NCBI RefSeq assembly: GCF_023156535.1
Contig: NZ_JALNMH010000007.1
Coordinates: forward strand, 186,001 to 250,000
DNA: 64,000 nt
Direction of reading: 5' to 3'
DNA from: Pseudomarimonas salicorniae
GTDB lineage: Bacteria; Pseudomonadota; Gammaproteobacteria; Xanthomonadales; Xanthomonadaceae
Shown here: piece after piece, positions 38,401-46,908 of the stretch
Layout: each line of letters opens with the position of its first letter
Position numbering within the stretch: position 1 is the stretch's first letter
Position numbers and translations under genes: made by a program
The notes under the pieces: model-generated
What the model was told of the DNA's origin: nothing
Seen by the model: the letters and a program-made list of their open reading frames with translations, nothing else
Databases searched by the model: none

Positions 38401-41400
38401 AACATCAGGTCGCGGCTGATACCGCCCCCCAACGCCCCTCCCTTCCGCGTGAGGAGACCCCCGTGGCTTCCCGACTTCCCGCCCTCCGCGCCGAGCTGAT
38501 CCAGGTGTTCGCCGACGCCTGCGGACTCTCGCCCGCCGAACTGCGCTGCGACCAGGCCCTGGTCGAGCAGGGCCTCGATTCGCTCTCCGCCACCCAGGCG
38601 AGCCTCGAGATCGAACAGCGCCTGGGCGCGAAGCTGCGGTTTCGCCGACTGCTCGAGGACCTCGATACGGTCGACAAACTGGCCGGGTTCTTCGACGCAG
38701 AGCTGCCCGCCGACCGCTTTGCGCCGGCGCCGACGACTGCGGCTTCCGTGGAGCACCCCGCTCAGACGGCGACGACAGCGGGGCTGCCTGCCCTTCCCGC
38801 GCTTCCGGCGGCAGCCGATGGCACGGTGCAGGCCCTGGTCCAGCAGCAGCTGGCGCTGATGCAGCAGCAGCTGGCTCTGCTCGCCGGACACCCGCTGACC
38901 GCGGCCACGCCCGCCGGGCCGGACCCGGCTTCGGCCCCTGCCGCAGCCGCGTCCTCGCCGCAGGCAGCGCCCGGCGCAGCCTCCGGTGACGAGCCGGCCA
39001 ACCTGATCAGCAAGCCCTTCGGCGCCTCGGCGCGGATCACGCTGTCCGCGCAGTCCGAGCTCAACGACGCCCAGCGTCGCTGGGTCGATGACTTCACCGC
39101 CCGTTACCTCGAACGCTTCGGCGCCTCCCGCGAGTTCTCCCAGCGCCACCGCGCGCTGATGGCCGATCCGCGCGTGGTGACCGGATTCAATCCGCAGTGG
39201 AAGGATCTGGTCTTCCCGATCGTCGCGGACCGCTCGGAGGGGGCGCGGCTCTGGGACATCCAGGGCAACGAGTTCATCGACCTGCTGTCCTGTTTTGGCG
39301 CCAACCTGCTCGGCTACAAGCCCAAGGCGATCACCGAGGCGATGCATGCCCAGCTTGACCGCGGCATCGAGGTCGGGCCGCAGCACCCGCTGGCCGCCGA
39401 AGTCTCGGCCCTGCTCAGCGAGTTCTCCGGACATCCGCGGGTCGGCTTCTGCAATACCGGCTCGGAGGCGGTGATGGGCGCGATGCGCATCGCGCGCACG
39501 GTGACCGGGCGCAAGACCATTGCAATCTTCACCAACAGTTACCACGGCATCTTCGACGAGGTGCTCGTTCGCGGCACCCGCCAGCTGCGTTCGCTGGCCG
39601 CCGCGCCGGGCATTCTCGCCAGCTCGGTGGAGAACGTGCTGGTGCTCGACTATGCCAGCGAGGACGCCCTGCGCGTGCTCCGCGAGCGCGGCCGCGAGCT
39701 GGCGGCGGTGATGATCGAGCCGGTGCAGAACAAGTACCCGACGCTGCAGCCGCGCGACTTCGTCCGCGCCCTGCGCGAGATCTGCGACGAGGCCGGCTGC
39801 GCGCTGATCTTCGACGAGGTGGTGACCGGCTTCCGCCTCGCCGCGGGCGGCGCGCAGGAGTTCTACGGCGTGCGCGCCGACATCTGCAGCTACGGCAAGA
39901 TCATCGGTGGCGGCCTGCCGATGGCGGCCATCACCGGCAGCGCGAAGTGGCTGGACGCGCTCGACGGCGGCCACTGGCAGTACGGCGACGCCAGCTATCC
40001 CGAGGCCGGCGTGACCTACTTCGCCGGCACCTACGTGCGCCATCCGCTGGCCCTGGCCGCGGCCAAGGCCACGCTGGGATACATCAAGCAGCGCGGCCCG
40101 GCTTTGTTCGATGAGCTGAACGCACGCACCCAGGACCTGGTGGATCGGCTCAACGCCGGCTTCCTCGCCCGCCAGGCGCCGGTCAAGGCGGTGCATTGCG
40201 CCTCGCTGTGGCGCCTGCACTGGGACGAGGACCAGCGCTACGTCAGCCTGTTCTACTACCTGGCCCGCTACCACGGACTGCATCTGTACGAGCAGTTCGG
40301 CCATTTCGTCACCGAACCGATGGATGCAGCGGTCATCGACCGCATCGTCGAGGTCTTCCTCGGCGCGGTCGACGAGCTGATGGAGCTGGGCCTGCTTACC
40401 CGTCGCGACGGCCTGCCGCCACCGGACGGCGGGAAGCCCACGGGCAGCGACCGCGAGGGCGCGCTCTCGCCGGGCCAGGGCGAGCGCTGGCTGGCCGCCA
40501 ACTTCGACAGCCAGGCCCTGCGCGCACTCAACGAAACGCTCTGCCTGCGCCTCGACGGGCCGCTCGACGTCGAGGCCCTGCGCGGCGCCCTGGGCGAGCT
40601 GCAGCGCCGCCATGCCGTGTTCCGGCTGCGCATCGAGGCCGATCGGCCGCTGCAGCGCGAAGTGCCGGGCAGCGAGCGGGCGCTGGACTGGAAGGATCTT
40701 TCCCAGGCAGCCGACCCCGATGCCGCGCTCGATGCCTTCGCCCGCGAGGCCGGCCTGCAGACCGTCGAGCTGGGCGAGGGCCCGATGATCCGCATGACCC
40801 TGCTGCGCCTCGACCCGCAGCGCCACGCCCTGCACCTGGTCTACAGCCATCTTGCCGTCGATGGCTGGGCGATCAGCGTGTTCCTCGAGGAGCTCGCCCT
40901 GCTCTATCGCGAGCGCACCGGCGGCGGCGCGTCCGGACTGCCGACGCCGGGCCTGCCCTGGGAGTTCGCCCGCCAGGAGCAGGCGCGCATGGCGGGGCCG
41001 GATGGCCAGGCCGACGCGGCTTTCTGGAAGCGGCTGCTGTCCGATCCGCCGGCAGCGCTGTCGCTGGGCGACCTGCCCCCGTCCTCATCACGCAGTTTCA
41101 CCGCAGACACCGCCTACCTGCGCATCGAGGGCGCCCGTTTCGCCGCGCTGAAGCAGCTGGCCAGGGATCGCCGGGTGACGCTGTTCCAGCTGCTGCTCGG
41201 CACGGTGGCGACCCTGGTCGGCCGCCTCGGCCGGCAGTTGGAGTTCCTGCTCAGCATTCCCTATGCCAGTCAGGGTCTCGGCCGGCATCCGGCGCTGATG
41301 TCCGACGGCGTGCTCGATCTGCCCCTGCGCGTTGCGCTGGCCGACGACCGCGACGTGCTCGGCAACCTGCCGGCAATCCGCAGCGTGCTGATGGACGCGC

Positions 41401-44400
41401 TGGAACATCCGCTGATGACCCAGGGCCTCGCCGCCCGCCTGCTGGCCCTGCCCAGCCGCGGTGACCGGCCACCGCTGACCGGCGTGTACTTCAATCTGAA
41501 CCCGCGCGTGGTGCTCGACGGCTTCGCGCCGCTGCGGGCCAGCATGCGCGAGGGCCGCAAGCCGGGCCTGCTCAGCGAGCTGATGTTCAACTTCTACGAG
41601 GAGGACGAGGCACTGGCGCTGGATCTGCACCACAGCACCGAGTTCTTCAGCCCCGGGCGCATCCGCGAGATCCTCGAGGCGCTGGACGCGGACATCGGCG
41701 CCCTGACCGGCGGCGCGCCCGCCTCTCCGGCAGCTACGTCGCCGACCGCCTCCGACGCCTCGACACCGAGCGCTTTCGGCCAGGCCATGCCCGCCCGCGA
41801 TGCCGCACTGGGCGAGACCCCGCGCATCGAGCGCTGGATCTCGGCCCAGGCACAGCGCAGTGCCGACCGTATCGCGATCAGCGCCGGCGAGGAGCACTGG
41901 ACCTACGGCCAGCTCGAAGCGCAGGCCAACCGTATCGCGCAGACGCTGCAGGCGCGCGGTGTGCGGCCGGGTGACTGGGTCGGTCTGTGCCTGCCCCGCG
42001 GGCCGCAGCTGATCGCCGCCCTGCTCGGCATCCTCAAGTGTGGGGCCGCCTACGTGCCGCTGGATCCGGCGTTTCCGCTGCAGCGGCTGCGCGACATGAT
42101 CGAGGATGCCGGCCTGCGCCTGCTGCTGAGCGACAGCGAGAACGCCGCGCGACTTGAGGTCGGCGCGCTGGAGACCCTGCGGATCGACCTCGACGCCGCC
42201 GAGATCCGCGCCGCGGCCGGCAATGCTCCGCGCGTCGAGATCCGCGGCGACGCCCCGGCCTACGTCATCTATACCTCCGGCTCCACCGGAAAACCCAAGG
42301 GCGTGGTGGTCCTGCAGCGCGGCGTGGCCAACTTCCTGCGCAGCATGGCGCACACGCCGGGCATGCGCGGCGACGATCGCATCCTTGCGGTCACCACGCT
42401 CAGTTTCGACATCGCCGTGCTCGAGCTGCTCCTGCCGCTCTGCCTGGGCGCGCGGATCGTGCTCGCCCAGCGCACCGACGCGATCGACGGCCAGGCGCTG
42501 CGCCAGCTGATCGAACGGCATCGGGTCAGCATCATGCAGGCCACGCCGAGCACCTGGCACCTGCTGCTGGAGGCCGGCTTCCGGGCACCGCAGGGCTTCC
42601 GCGCCCTGTGTGGCGGTGAGGCACTGAGCCCCGCCCTCGCCAGGCGCCTGCTCGACTGCGGCGTGGACCAGCTGTGGAACATGTACGGGCCGACCGAGAC
42701 CACGGTCTGGTCGACCGTGTCGCAGGTCACCGACGCCCAGCACATCAGCGTTGGCCGACCCATCGACGATACCGTCGTGCGCCTGCTCGACGACTCGGGC
42801 CAAGAATGCGGCGTCGGCGAGCCGGGCGAGATCTGCATCGGCGGCGCCGGCGTGGCCCAGGGCTATCACGCCCGCCCCGAGCTGACCGCCGAGCGCTTCA
42901 TCGCCGATCCCTTCGACGCCAGCCCCGGCGCGCGGCTCTACCGCACCGGCGACCTCGGCGCCTGGAACGAGGACGGCACGATCCGGCACATGGGCCGGCT
43001 CGACCACCAGGTCAAGCTGCGCGGTTACCGGATCGAACTGGGCGAGATCGAGGCGCGCCTGGAGCAGGTCCCCGGCGTCGCCCGCGCGGCGATGCGGGTG
43101 GAGAGCTTCGGCGAGATGGACGACCGGCTGGTCGCCTATGCGGTCCCGGCCCCCGGGCAGGCCCTGCCCGCGCTGGCCGCGCTGCGCCGCGAGCTTGGCC
43201 GCCATCTCCCCGACTACATGCTGCCCCAGGTGCTGCGCGAGCTGGCCGAGATGCCGCTGCTGCCGAACGGCAAGATCGATCGCAAGTCGCTGGGCGCCGA
43301 GCTCGGCAGCGCGGCCTCGGCAGGGGCTCCGGCGAGCGCTCCGGTGGCGGCCACCCCGCAGCCTGCAGACCGGACAGCGAACGACGCGAGCCTGGTCATT
43401 GCTGCCGAGATGGGCCGCCTGCTCGGCCAGGAGGGCTTCTCGCCGAGCGCGAATTTCTTCGAGCAGGGCGGCCACTCGCTGTTGGCCGCCGAGCTGGCAG
43501 CGGCGATCAAGTCGAAGCTGGGCGTGCGACCCAGCCTTCGCACGCTGTTCGAGTCGCCGACGCCGCTGGCGCTGGCTGCGGCGCTGGGCGCCACCCGGAG
43601 CACCACGGACCCTGCGCCGCCCGGCGCAGCCGAGCCGCGCCGCCGCGAGGATCGCCGACAGGCGCCGCTTTCCGTGCAGCAGCTTCGCGCCTGGTTCCTC
43701 GAACAGACCGCCCCGCACGGCAGCGTCAACCTGCTGCCCTCTGCCCACCGGCTGATCGGGGTCCTCGACGTCGATGCGTTCCGCCGCGCCCTGCGCGCCC
43801 TGGTCAGCCGCCAGTCGGTCCTGCGCAGCGTGTTCCTGCCCTCGAACGACGGCGTGGTGATGGAGGTCCGCGAGGCCTTCGATCCGTCGCTGCCGATGAC
43901 GGATCTGTCCGGCCTAGCCCGCGAGGTCGCCGAGTCGCGGGTGCGCGACATCGTCGCCGGCCTGCAGGCCGAGCCCCTCGACCTCGGCCGCGGCCCGCCG
44001 TTCCGCGCCGCCCTGCTGCGCATGGGCGACGAGGAGCACGTGTTCGTCTTCGTCGTCCACCACCTGGTCTGGGATGGCTGGTCGTTCGACCTGCTGTATC
44101 GCGACATGGCCGAGCTCTACCAGGCCGAACTCGGCGGCGGCGAGGGCCCGGCGCCGCTGGAGCTGGAATACGGCGATTACAGCGCCTGGCAGCGCGAGCT
44201 GCTGGCCTCGGACGCGCTGCAGCCACAGATCGCGCACTGGCGGCAGCGCCTTCTTCCCGCGCCGGCGCCGCTGGCCCTGCCGCTTGACCATCCGCGCCCG
44301 CCGGAGATGAGCGGTCGCGGCGCCTCGGTCCGCCTGGTGCTCCCGCCCGAACAGCTCGAGCGCCTGCACCGCCTCGCCCGGACCCGCGGCACCACCGTGT

Positions 44401-45362
44401 TCGTGATCCTGCTCACCGCCTATGTGGCCATGCTGCAGCGCCTGACCGGGCAGCGCGACCTGATTGTCGGGACGCCGGTCCGCGGCCGCGAGCACGCCGC
44501 CTTGCTGCCGGTCATGGGCTTCTTCGTCAACGCGCTGCCGCTGCGCTTCGACGCGCCCCTTTCCGAGCTCGAGCCCGCCGTCGAGGCAGTCAAGGCGGTG
44601 GTCAGCGACGCGCTTGGTCACCCCGACGTGCCGGTCGAGGCCCTGGTCCGCGAACTCAAGCTGCCGCGTGACAGCAGCCGCCCGGCCCTGTTCCAGACCC
44701 TGTTCTCCTTCCAGGATGTGCGCGAACGGCCGCGCCGCTGGGGGCCCCTGCGCCACGAACGGGTCGGCGTTCCGGTCGGTGGCTCCAGCCACGAGCTGAG
44801 CCTGTGGTGCGTCGAAACCGCGGTCGGGCTGGAGACCATATTCACCTTTGCCGCCGACCTGTTCGCGCCCGACACCATCCGCGGCTGGGCCATGGCCTAT
44901 CAGCGCCTGCTCGGGGCCATCGACCAGGAAGCCCTGTCCGGCCTGCTGGCTGCGCTGTCGGACAGCAGCCCGGATCGATCATCCGGCGCGGTCCCTGCTC
45001 CTTCCGCGGCCGCGCCCACGCGGGTCACGGAATCCGCCCCGCAGGGCGCAGCGCGCGAGCTGCTTCGGGCAATCTGGAAGGAGCTGCTCGCTGTCGATTC
45101 GGTATCGGACGACGACAACTTCTTCGAGCTGGGCGGCCATTCCCTGCTGGCCCTGACCATGGTCGGACGGGTCGAGGTGGCCTGCGGCAAGCGGCTGTCC
45201 CTGCTTCGCGTGGGCGACAGCAGCCTCGGCGCACTGGCCGCCGAGCTGGAGGCCGGGGAGCCGCGCCGCGAGCCGGAGCCGGCCCTGGCCACGTCATCCG
45301 TGGAAGCGACCGCCCGCCCCGCCGGCCGCAGGTGGATGCGCAGATTGCTCGGCCGCGAATGA
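35487..45362 (+). CDS. Hybrid PKS-aminotransferase-NRPS megasynthase (ACP-KS-AT-ACP-AMT-C-A-PCP-C-PCP)
   Basis: The protein has 3291 residues; ATG with GGAG 8 nt upstream. Domains: carrier 1 (about 10-85; Ser47 in FEAGAHSLL); ketosynthase (about 104-525; Cys272, His408, His448); acyltransferase (about 610-905; Ser713 in GHSIGEL; HGFH at 809-812 suggests malonyl-CoA); carrier 2 (Ser1032); a QQQLALM heptad linker near 1119; class-III PLP aminotransferase (about 1190-1636; Lys1471 in SYGKIIGGG), as in mycosubtilin/iturin synthetases; condensation 1 (about 1660-2072; SHLAVDG, His1788); adenylation (about 2114-2600; Asp2308, Lys2596), whose specificity residues I read as D-I-L-Q-L-G-M-V-W-K, close to glycine codes; carrier 3 (Ser2664); condensation 2 (about 2725-3146; HHLVWDG, 2858-2864); carrier 4 (Ser3219). 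There is no thioesterase, reductase or starter ligase. Probable product: a beta-amino-acyl-glycyl unit built on an acyl chain loaded in trans. Long antisense frames here are GC artefacts. Confidence 0.95.
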   Translation: MTGNRGEGTVQAGLEATTETIGAIWRDLLSMPELDARANLFEAGAHSLLVPQFLSRAREAGLDGLAVADVYDAPSVLGLARRLHAQPAAGAPRSSARSRPTEGIAIVGMSARCAGAENLDALWENLLAGVESLSRFSPDEVDPDVPERLRNSPHFVAARGVLRDVEGFDAEFFGISPREAVLLDPQQRMLLELSWHALEHAGIDPARHPRIGVYAGTANNQYAPLLQRHAPQLIRASGDFTAMLGAEKDFVATRIAHRLDLKGPAVTILTACSTGLVVVVQACEALAAGACDAALAGASTVLLPQAGGYLHVEGGMESADGRCRPFDAEASGTVFSNGGAVVVLKRLEDALADGDTIYAVIRGTGLNNDGGGKASFTAPSVSGQAAAIRMALDAAGVPARDVGYIEAHGTATALGDPIEISGLCSAFAPDTDERGFCWLGSVKGNIGHTWAAAGMFGLIKAALALHHGVIPASLHFRRANPQIDFGATPFKVCAGNQPWPRGDRPRYAGISSFGVGGTNAHVLLGEAPVATSTGVHEDGPQVLALSARSESAALALAGQLADRLERDPSGSLPELAYALLRGRPEQRWRLAVAAETAADAAAALRGARHAVEALPEARVVFLFPGQGSQQAGMAAAAYDALPGFARALDQALDAVAPHLDVDLRSLLLEDRPGHAERLEETRHAQPALFCIEWAFASWLGQLGLRPAALIGHSIGELSAACVAGVLTLEEAARLVCARGAAMWSQPRGAMLAARASAEVLRPLLGAEIEIAGLNAPELTVLAGPGAAIDTLAGQLEAAGIQSTRLRVSHGFHSEAMAGAMPKVESVAAGLAARAPRLPLYSCIDGARWPDQAPAPDYWARQLRAPVHFSAALAKEASIPGTLFVEVGPGQALSALARQHRAADGSALRVIALQPPAGRPAHACSALQGLAQLWAQGAAVVWPQPGGRRRVPLPLYPFARTRHWFERGEGSIEHQVAADTAPQRPSLPREETPVASRLPALRAELIQVFADACGLSPAELRCDQALVEQGLDSLSATQASLEIEQRLGAKLRFRRLLEDLDTVDKLAGFFDAELPADRFAPAPTTAASVEHPAQTATTAGLPALPALPAAADGTVQALVQQQLALMQQQLALLAGHPLTAATPAGPDPASAPAAAASSPQAAPGAASGDEPANLISKPFGASARITLSAQSELNDAQRRWVDDFTARYLERFGASREFSQRHRALMADPRVVTGFNPQWKDLVFPIVADRSEGARLWDIQGNEFIDLLSCFGANLLGYKPKAITEAMHAQLDRGIEVGPQHPLAAEVSALLSEFSGHPRVGFCNTGSEAVMGAMRIARTVTGRKTIAIFTNSYHGIFDEVLVRGTRQLRSLAAAPGILASSVENVLVLDYASEDALRVLRERGRELAAVMIEPVQNKYPTLQPRDFVRALREICDEAGCALIFDEVVTGFRLAAGGAQEFYGVRADICSYGKIIGGGLPMAAITGSAKWLDALDGGHWQYGDASYPEAGVTYFAGTYVRHPLALAAAKATLGYIKQRGPALFDELNARTQDLVDRLNAGFLARQAPVKAVHCASLWRLHWDEDQRYVSLFYYLARYHGLHLYEQFGHFVTEPMDAAVIDRIVEVFLGAVDELMELGLLTRRDGLPPPDGGKPTGSDREGALSPGQGERWLAANFDSQALRALNETLCLRLDGPLDVEALRGALGELQRRHAVFRLRIEADRPLQREVPGSERALDWKDLSQAADPDAALDAFAREAGLQTVELGEGPMIRMTLLRLDPQRHALHLVYSHLAVDGWAISVFLEELALLYRERTGGGASGLPTPGLPWEFARQEQARMAGPDGQADAAFWKRLLSDPPAALSLGDLPPSSSRSFTADTAYLRIEGARFAALKQLARDRRVTLFQLLLGTVATLVGRLGRQLEFLLSIPYASQGLGRHPALMSDGVLDLPLRVALADDRDVLGNLPAIRSVLMDALEHPLMTQGLAARLLALPSRGDRPPLTGVYFNLNPRVVLDGFAPLRASMREGRKPGLLSELMFNFYEEDEALALDLHHSTEFFSPGRIREILEALDADIGALTGGAPASPAATSPTASDASTPSAFGQAMPARDAALGETPRIERWISAQAQRSADRIAISAGEEHWTYGQLEAQANRIAQTLQARGVRPGDWVGLCLPRGPQLIAALLGILKCGAAYVPLDPAFPLQRLRDMIEDAGLRLLLSDSENAARLEVGALETLRIDLDAAEIRAAAGNAPRVEIRGDAPAYVIYTSGSTGKPKGVVVLQRGVANFLRSMAHTPGMRGDDRILAVTTLSFDIAVLELLLPLCLGARIVLAQRTDAIDGQALRQLIERHRVSIMQATPSTWHLLLEAGFRAPQGFRALCGGEALSPALARRLLDCGVDQLWNMYGPTETTVWSTVSQVTDAQHISVGRPIDDTVVRLLDDSGQECGVGEPGEICIGGAGVAQGYHARPELTAERFIADPFDASPGARLYRTGDLGAWNEDGTIRHMGRLDHQVKLRGYRIELGEIEARLEQVPGVARAAMRVESFGEMDDRLVAYAVPAPGQALPALAALRRELGRHLPDYMLPQVLRELAEMPLLPNGKIDRKSLGAELGSAASAGAPASAPVAATPQPADRTANDASLVIAAEMGRLLGQEGFSPSANFFEQGGHSLLAAELAAAIKSKLGVRPSLRTLFESPTPLALAAALGATRSTTDPAPPGAAEPRRREDRRQAPLSVQQLRAWFLEQTAPHGSVNLLPSAHRLIGVLDVDAFRRALRALVSRQSVLRSVFLPSNDGVVMEVREAFDPSLPMTDLSGLAREVAESRVRDIVAGLQAEPLDLGRGPPFRAALLRMGDEEHVFVFVVHHLVWDGWSFDLLYRDMAELYQAELGGGEGPAPLELEYGDYSAWQRELLASDALQPQIAHWRQRLLPAPAPLALPLDHPRPPEMSGRGASVRLVLPPEQLERLHRLARTRGTTVFVILLTAYVAMLQRLTGQRDLIVGTPVRGREHAALLPVMGFFVNALPLRFDAPLSELEPAVEAVKAVVSDALGHPDVPVEALVRELKLPRDSSRPALFQTLFSFQDVRERPRRWGPLRHERVGVPVGGSSHELSLWCVETAVGLETIFTFAADLFAPDTIRGWAMAYQRLLGAIDQEALSGLLAALSDSSPDRSSGAVPAPSAAAPTRVTESAPQGAARELLRAIWKELLAVDSVSDDDNFFELGGHSLLALTMVGRVEVACGKRLSLLRVGDSSLGALAAELEAGEPRREPEPALATSSVEATARPAGRRWMRRLLGRE

Positions 45363-46087
45363 GCAGCCCGGTGCTCGAACCGGTCCGGATCCCGGTGGGT
45401 CCTGCGTGGATCCACGCGCTTCTGCGTCGGCCGCCGACGCCGCGCGCCGTGCTGCTGGTGGCGCCGCCGTTCTTCCACGAATGGCAGCGCAGCTACCGGC
45501 TGTTCGCCCAGCTCTGCGAGGCGCTCGTCGAACACGGGCTGGCCAGCCTGCGCCTCGACTACCGTGGCTGCGGCGACTCCTGGGGTGACGACGCCGACTT
45601 CCTCCCCAGCCGGGCCCTGGCCGATGCCGAGTGCGCCCTGGGCTGGCTGCGCGAACGCTTCGAAGCCCTGCCCTGCGCCCTGCTGGGCATTCGCGGCGGC
45701 GCGCTGATTGCCGAACCGGTAGCCCGGGCCGCCGGCTTGCCCTGGGCGGCCTGGCAGCCCGTTCCCAGCGGACGTGTGCATCTCGACGAGCTGTGGGCGC
45801 GCGAGCGCCGCGAGCGCAGCAGCCGCGGCCGCTATCCCTGGCTGCTCGAAGACGTGGCCGAAGATCCCGGCGTGCTGATGGGGCAGCGCGTGCATCCGGA
45901 GTTCGGCATCGAGCTGTCCACCCTGCGCGCGGAGACGCCGCCCGACCTGCTGCTCGACGAATCAACCGACGACGGGCTCGACCCTGCCCTGTTCGGCTGG
46001 GTCCAGCAGATCTCCATCGCCGGCCAGCCGCCGCTGCCGGCGGTCCGCGCCGCGGCCCGGCGCCTTGGCGAACGCTTCGCGCCATGA
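45359..46087 (+). CDS. Alpha/beta-hydrolase homologue, exosortase-A-associated hydrolase 2 type
   Basis: This 242-residue alpha/beta-hydrolase-fold protein has an ATG overlapping the megasynthase stop (ATGA). Family-like blocks are LLVAPPFFHEWQRSYR, LRLDYRGCGDSWGD and LLGIRGGALIA. At the nucleophile elbow the usual G-x-S-x-G reads GIRGG, so the Ser is replaced by Arg112; from memory the exosortase-A hydrolase-2 family (TIGR03101) shares this G-L-R-x-G pattern. It is therefore not a classical thioesterase. Its place directly after the TE-less synthase suggests a role in handling or transferring the product. Confidence 0.75.
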   Translation: MSSPVLEPVRIPVGPAWIHALLRRPPTPRAVLLVAPPFFHEWQRSYRLFAQLCEALVEHGLASLRLDYRGCGDSWGDDADFLPSRALADAECALGWLRERFEALPCALLGIRGGALIAEPVARAAGLPWAAWQPVPSGRVHLDELWARERRERSSRGRYPWLLEDVAEDPGVLMGQRVHPEFGIELSTLRAETPPDLLLDESTDDGLDPALFGWVQQISIAGQPPLPAVRAAARRLGERFAP

Positions 46088-46908
46088 TCCGCGAGCGAAG
46101 CCTCCTGTTCGAGGACGGCCGACTGGCCATCCTGACCGAAGCGCAGGGCCCTGCCCGGCTGGTCCTCGTGCTGTCCAATGCCGGCTTCATCCACCGCATG
46201 GGACCGTTCCGGCTGCACGTCGCCCTGGCCCGGCAGCTTGCATCGCTGGGCGTCTGCACGGTGCGCGTCGACCTGCCGGGAATCGGCGATTCGCTGCGCG
46301 CCGCCAGCCGTCCCCAGCTCAGCCTGGCCGGGGAACTGCTCGATCGCCTGGCGCAGGAAACCGGCTGCGAGCGCTTCATCGTCGGCGGCATCTGCAGCGC
46401 GGCCGACTTCGGCTGGTCGCTGGCTCTCGCCGACCCGCGCGTGGCCGGCGTCCTGCTGCTCGACGCACTCGCCCGCCGCGAACTGCCGGCCTACCGGCTG
46501 GGCCAGTTCCAGCTGCACTGGCGTCGCGGCCCGCGGGCCTGGCTCGACACGCTGCGCAGGCGACTGCGGCCGCGCCCTGCGCAGGAGGCGGGCGCAGGGC
46601 CCCGCGCCGCGCCGCCCACCGATGCCGAGCTGCGTGACTGGCCGGCGCCCGGCAGCGAGTCCGCCCAGCTCGCGAAGCTGGTCGAACGCGGCACCGAACT
46701 GCTCTTCGTCTACACCGGCGGGGCGCTGACCTACTTCAGCCATCCGCGACAGTTCCACACGGGCTACGGCCAGGCTACCCGCTCGCCGCGGGTCCGCTTC
46801 CGCTTCTGGCCCGATTGCGACCACCTGTTCTACCGCCCCGAGCACCGCGAGCGACTGCTCGGTGAAGTGTCATGCTGGATCCAGCAAAGATTCGGAGAAA
46901 CGCCATGA
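46084..46908 (+). CDS. Alpha/beta-hydrolase, exosortase-A-associated hydrolase 1 type (Cys at nucleophile site)
   Basis: The 275-residue protein overlaps the previous gene by ATGA. It shows VLSNAGFIHRMGPFRLHVALAR, TVRVDLPGIGDS and FIVGGICSAADFG, where the elbow reads G-I-C-S-A with Cys104 at the nucleophile position. A late DCDHLFYRPEHRE could supply the catalytic His. The pattern resembles exosortase-A hydrolase 1 (TIGR03100), which has G-L-C-D-A at the elbow. A Cys nucleophile would suit acyl transfer or thioester cleavage. With hydrolase 2 upstream it forms the pair normally found near the ACP/ligase genes of XrtA loci. It may release the chain from the last carrier. Confidence 0.75.
   Translation: MIRERSLLFEDGRLAILTEAQGPARLVLVLSNAGFIHRMGPFRLHVALARQLASLGVCTVRVDLPGIGDSLRAASRPQLSLAGELLDRLAQETGCERFIVGGICSAADFGWSLALADPRVAGVLLLDALARRELPAYRLGQFQLHWRRGPRAWLDTLRRRLRPRPAQEAGAGPRAAPPTDAELRDWPAPGSESAQLAKLVERGTELLFVYTGGALTYFSHPRQFHTGYGQATRSPRVRFRFWPDCDHLFYRPEHRERLLGEVSCWIQQRFGETP

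Noticed and set aside
38841-38883. Short direct repeat CAGCAGCAGCTGG inside the megasynthase
   Set aside because: It encodes a QQQLALM heptad-like interdomain linker; no sign of mobility or array structure.
34851-40850. A 1999-codon open frame on the minus strand across the megasynthase
   Set aside because: It is antisense to the KS/AT/aminotransferase domains, has low-complexity Arg/Gln/Gly/His-rich composition without any domain, and is explained by GC-rich third positions.
41088-43748. An 886-codon minus-strand open frame across the C and A domains
   Set aside because: It lies opposite clear C and A domain motifs (A3, A4, A10), and its translation shows no recognisable fold.
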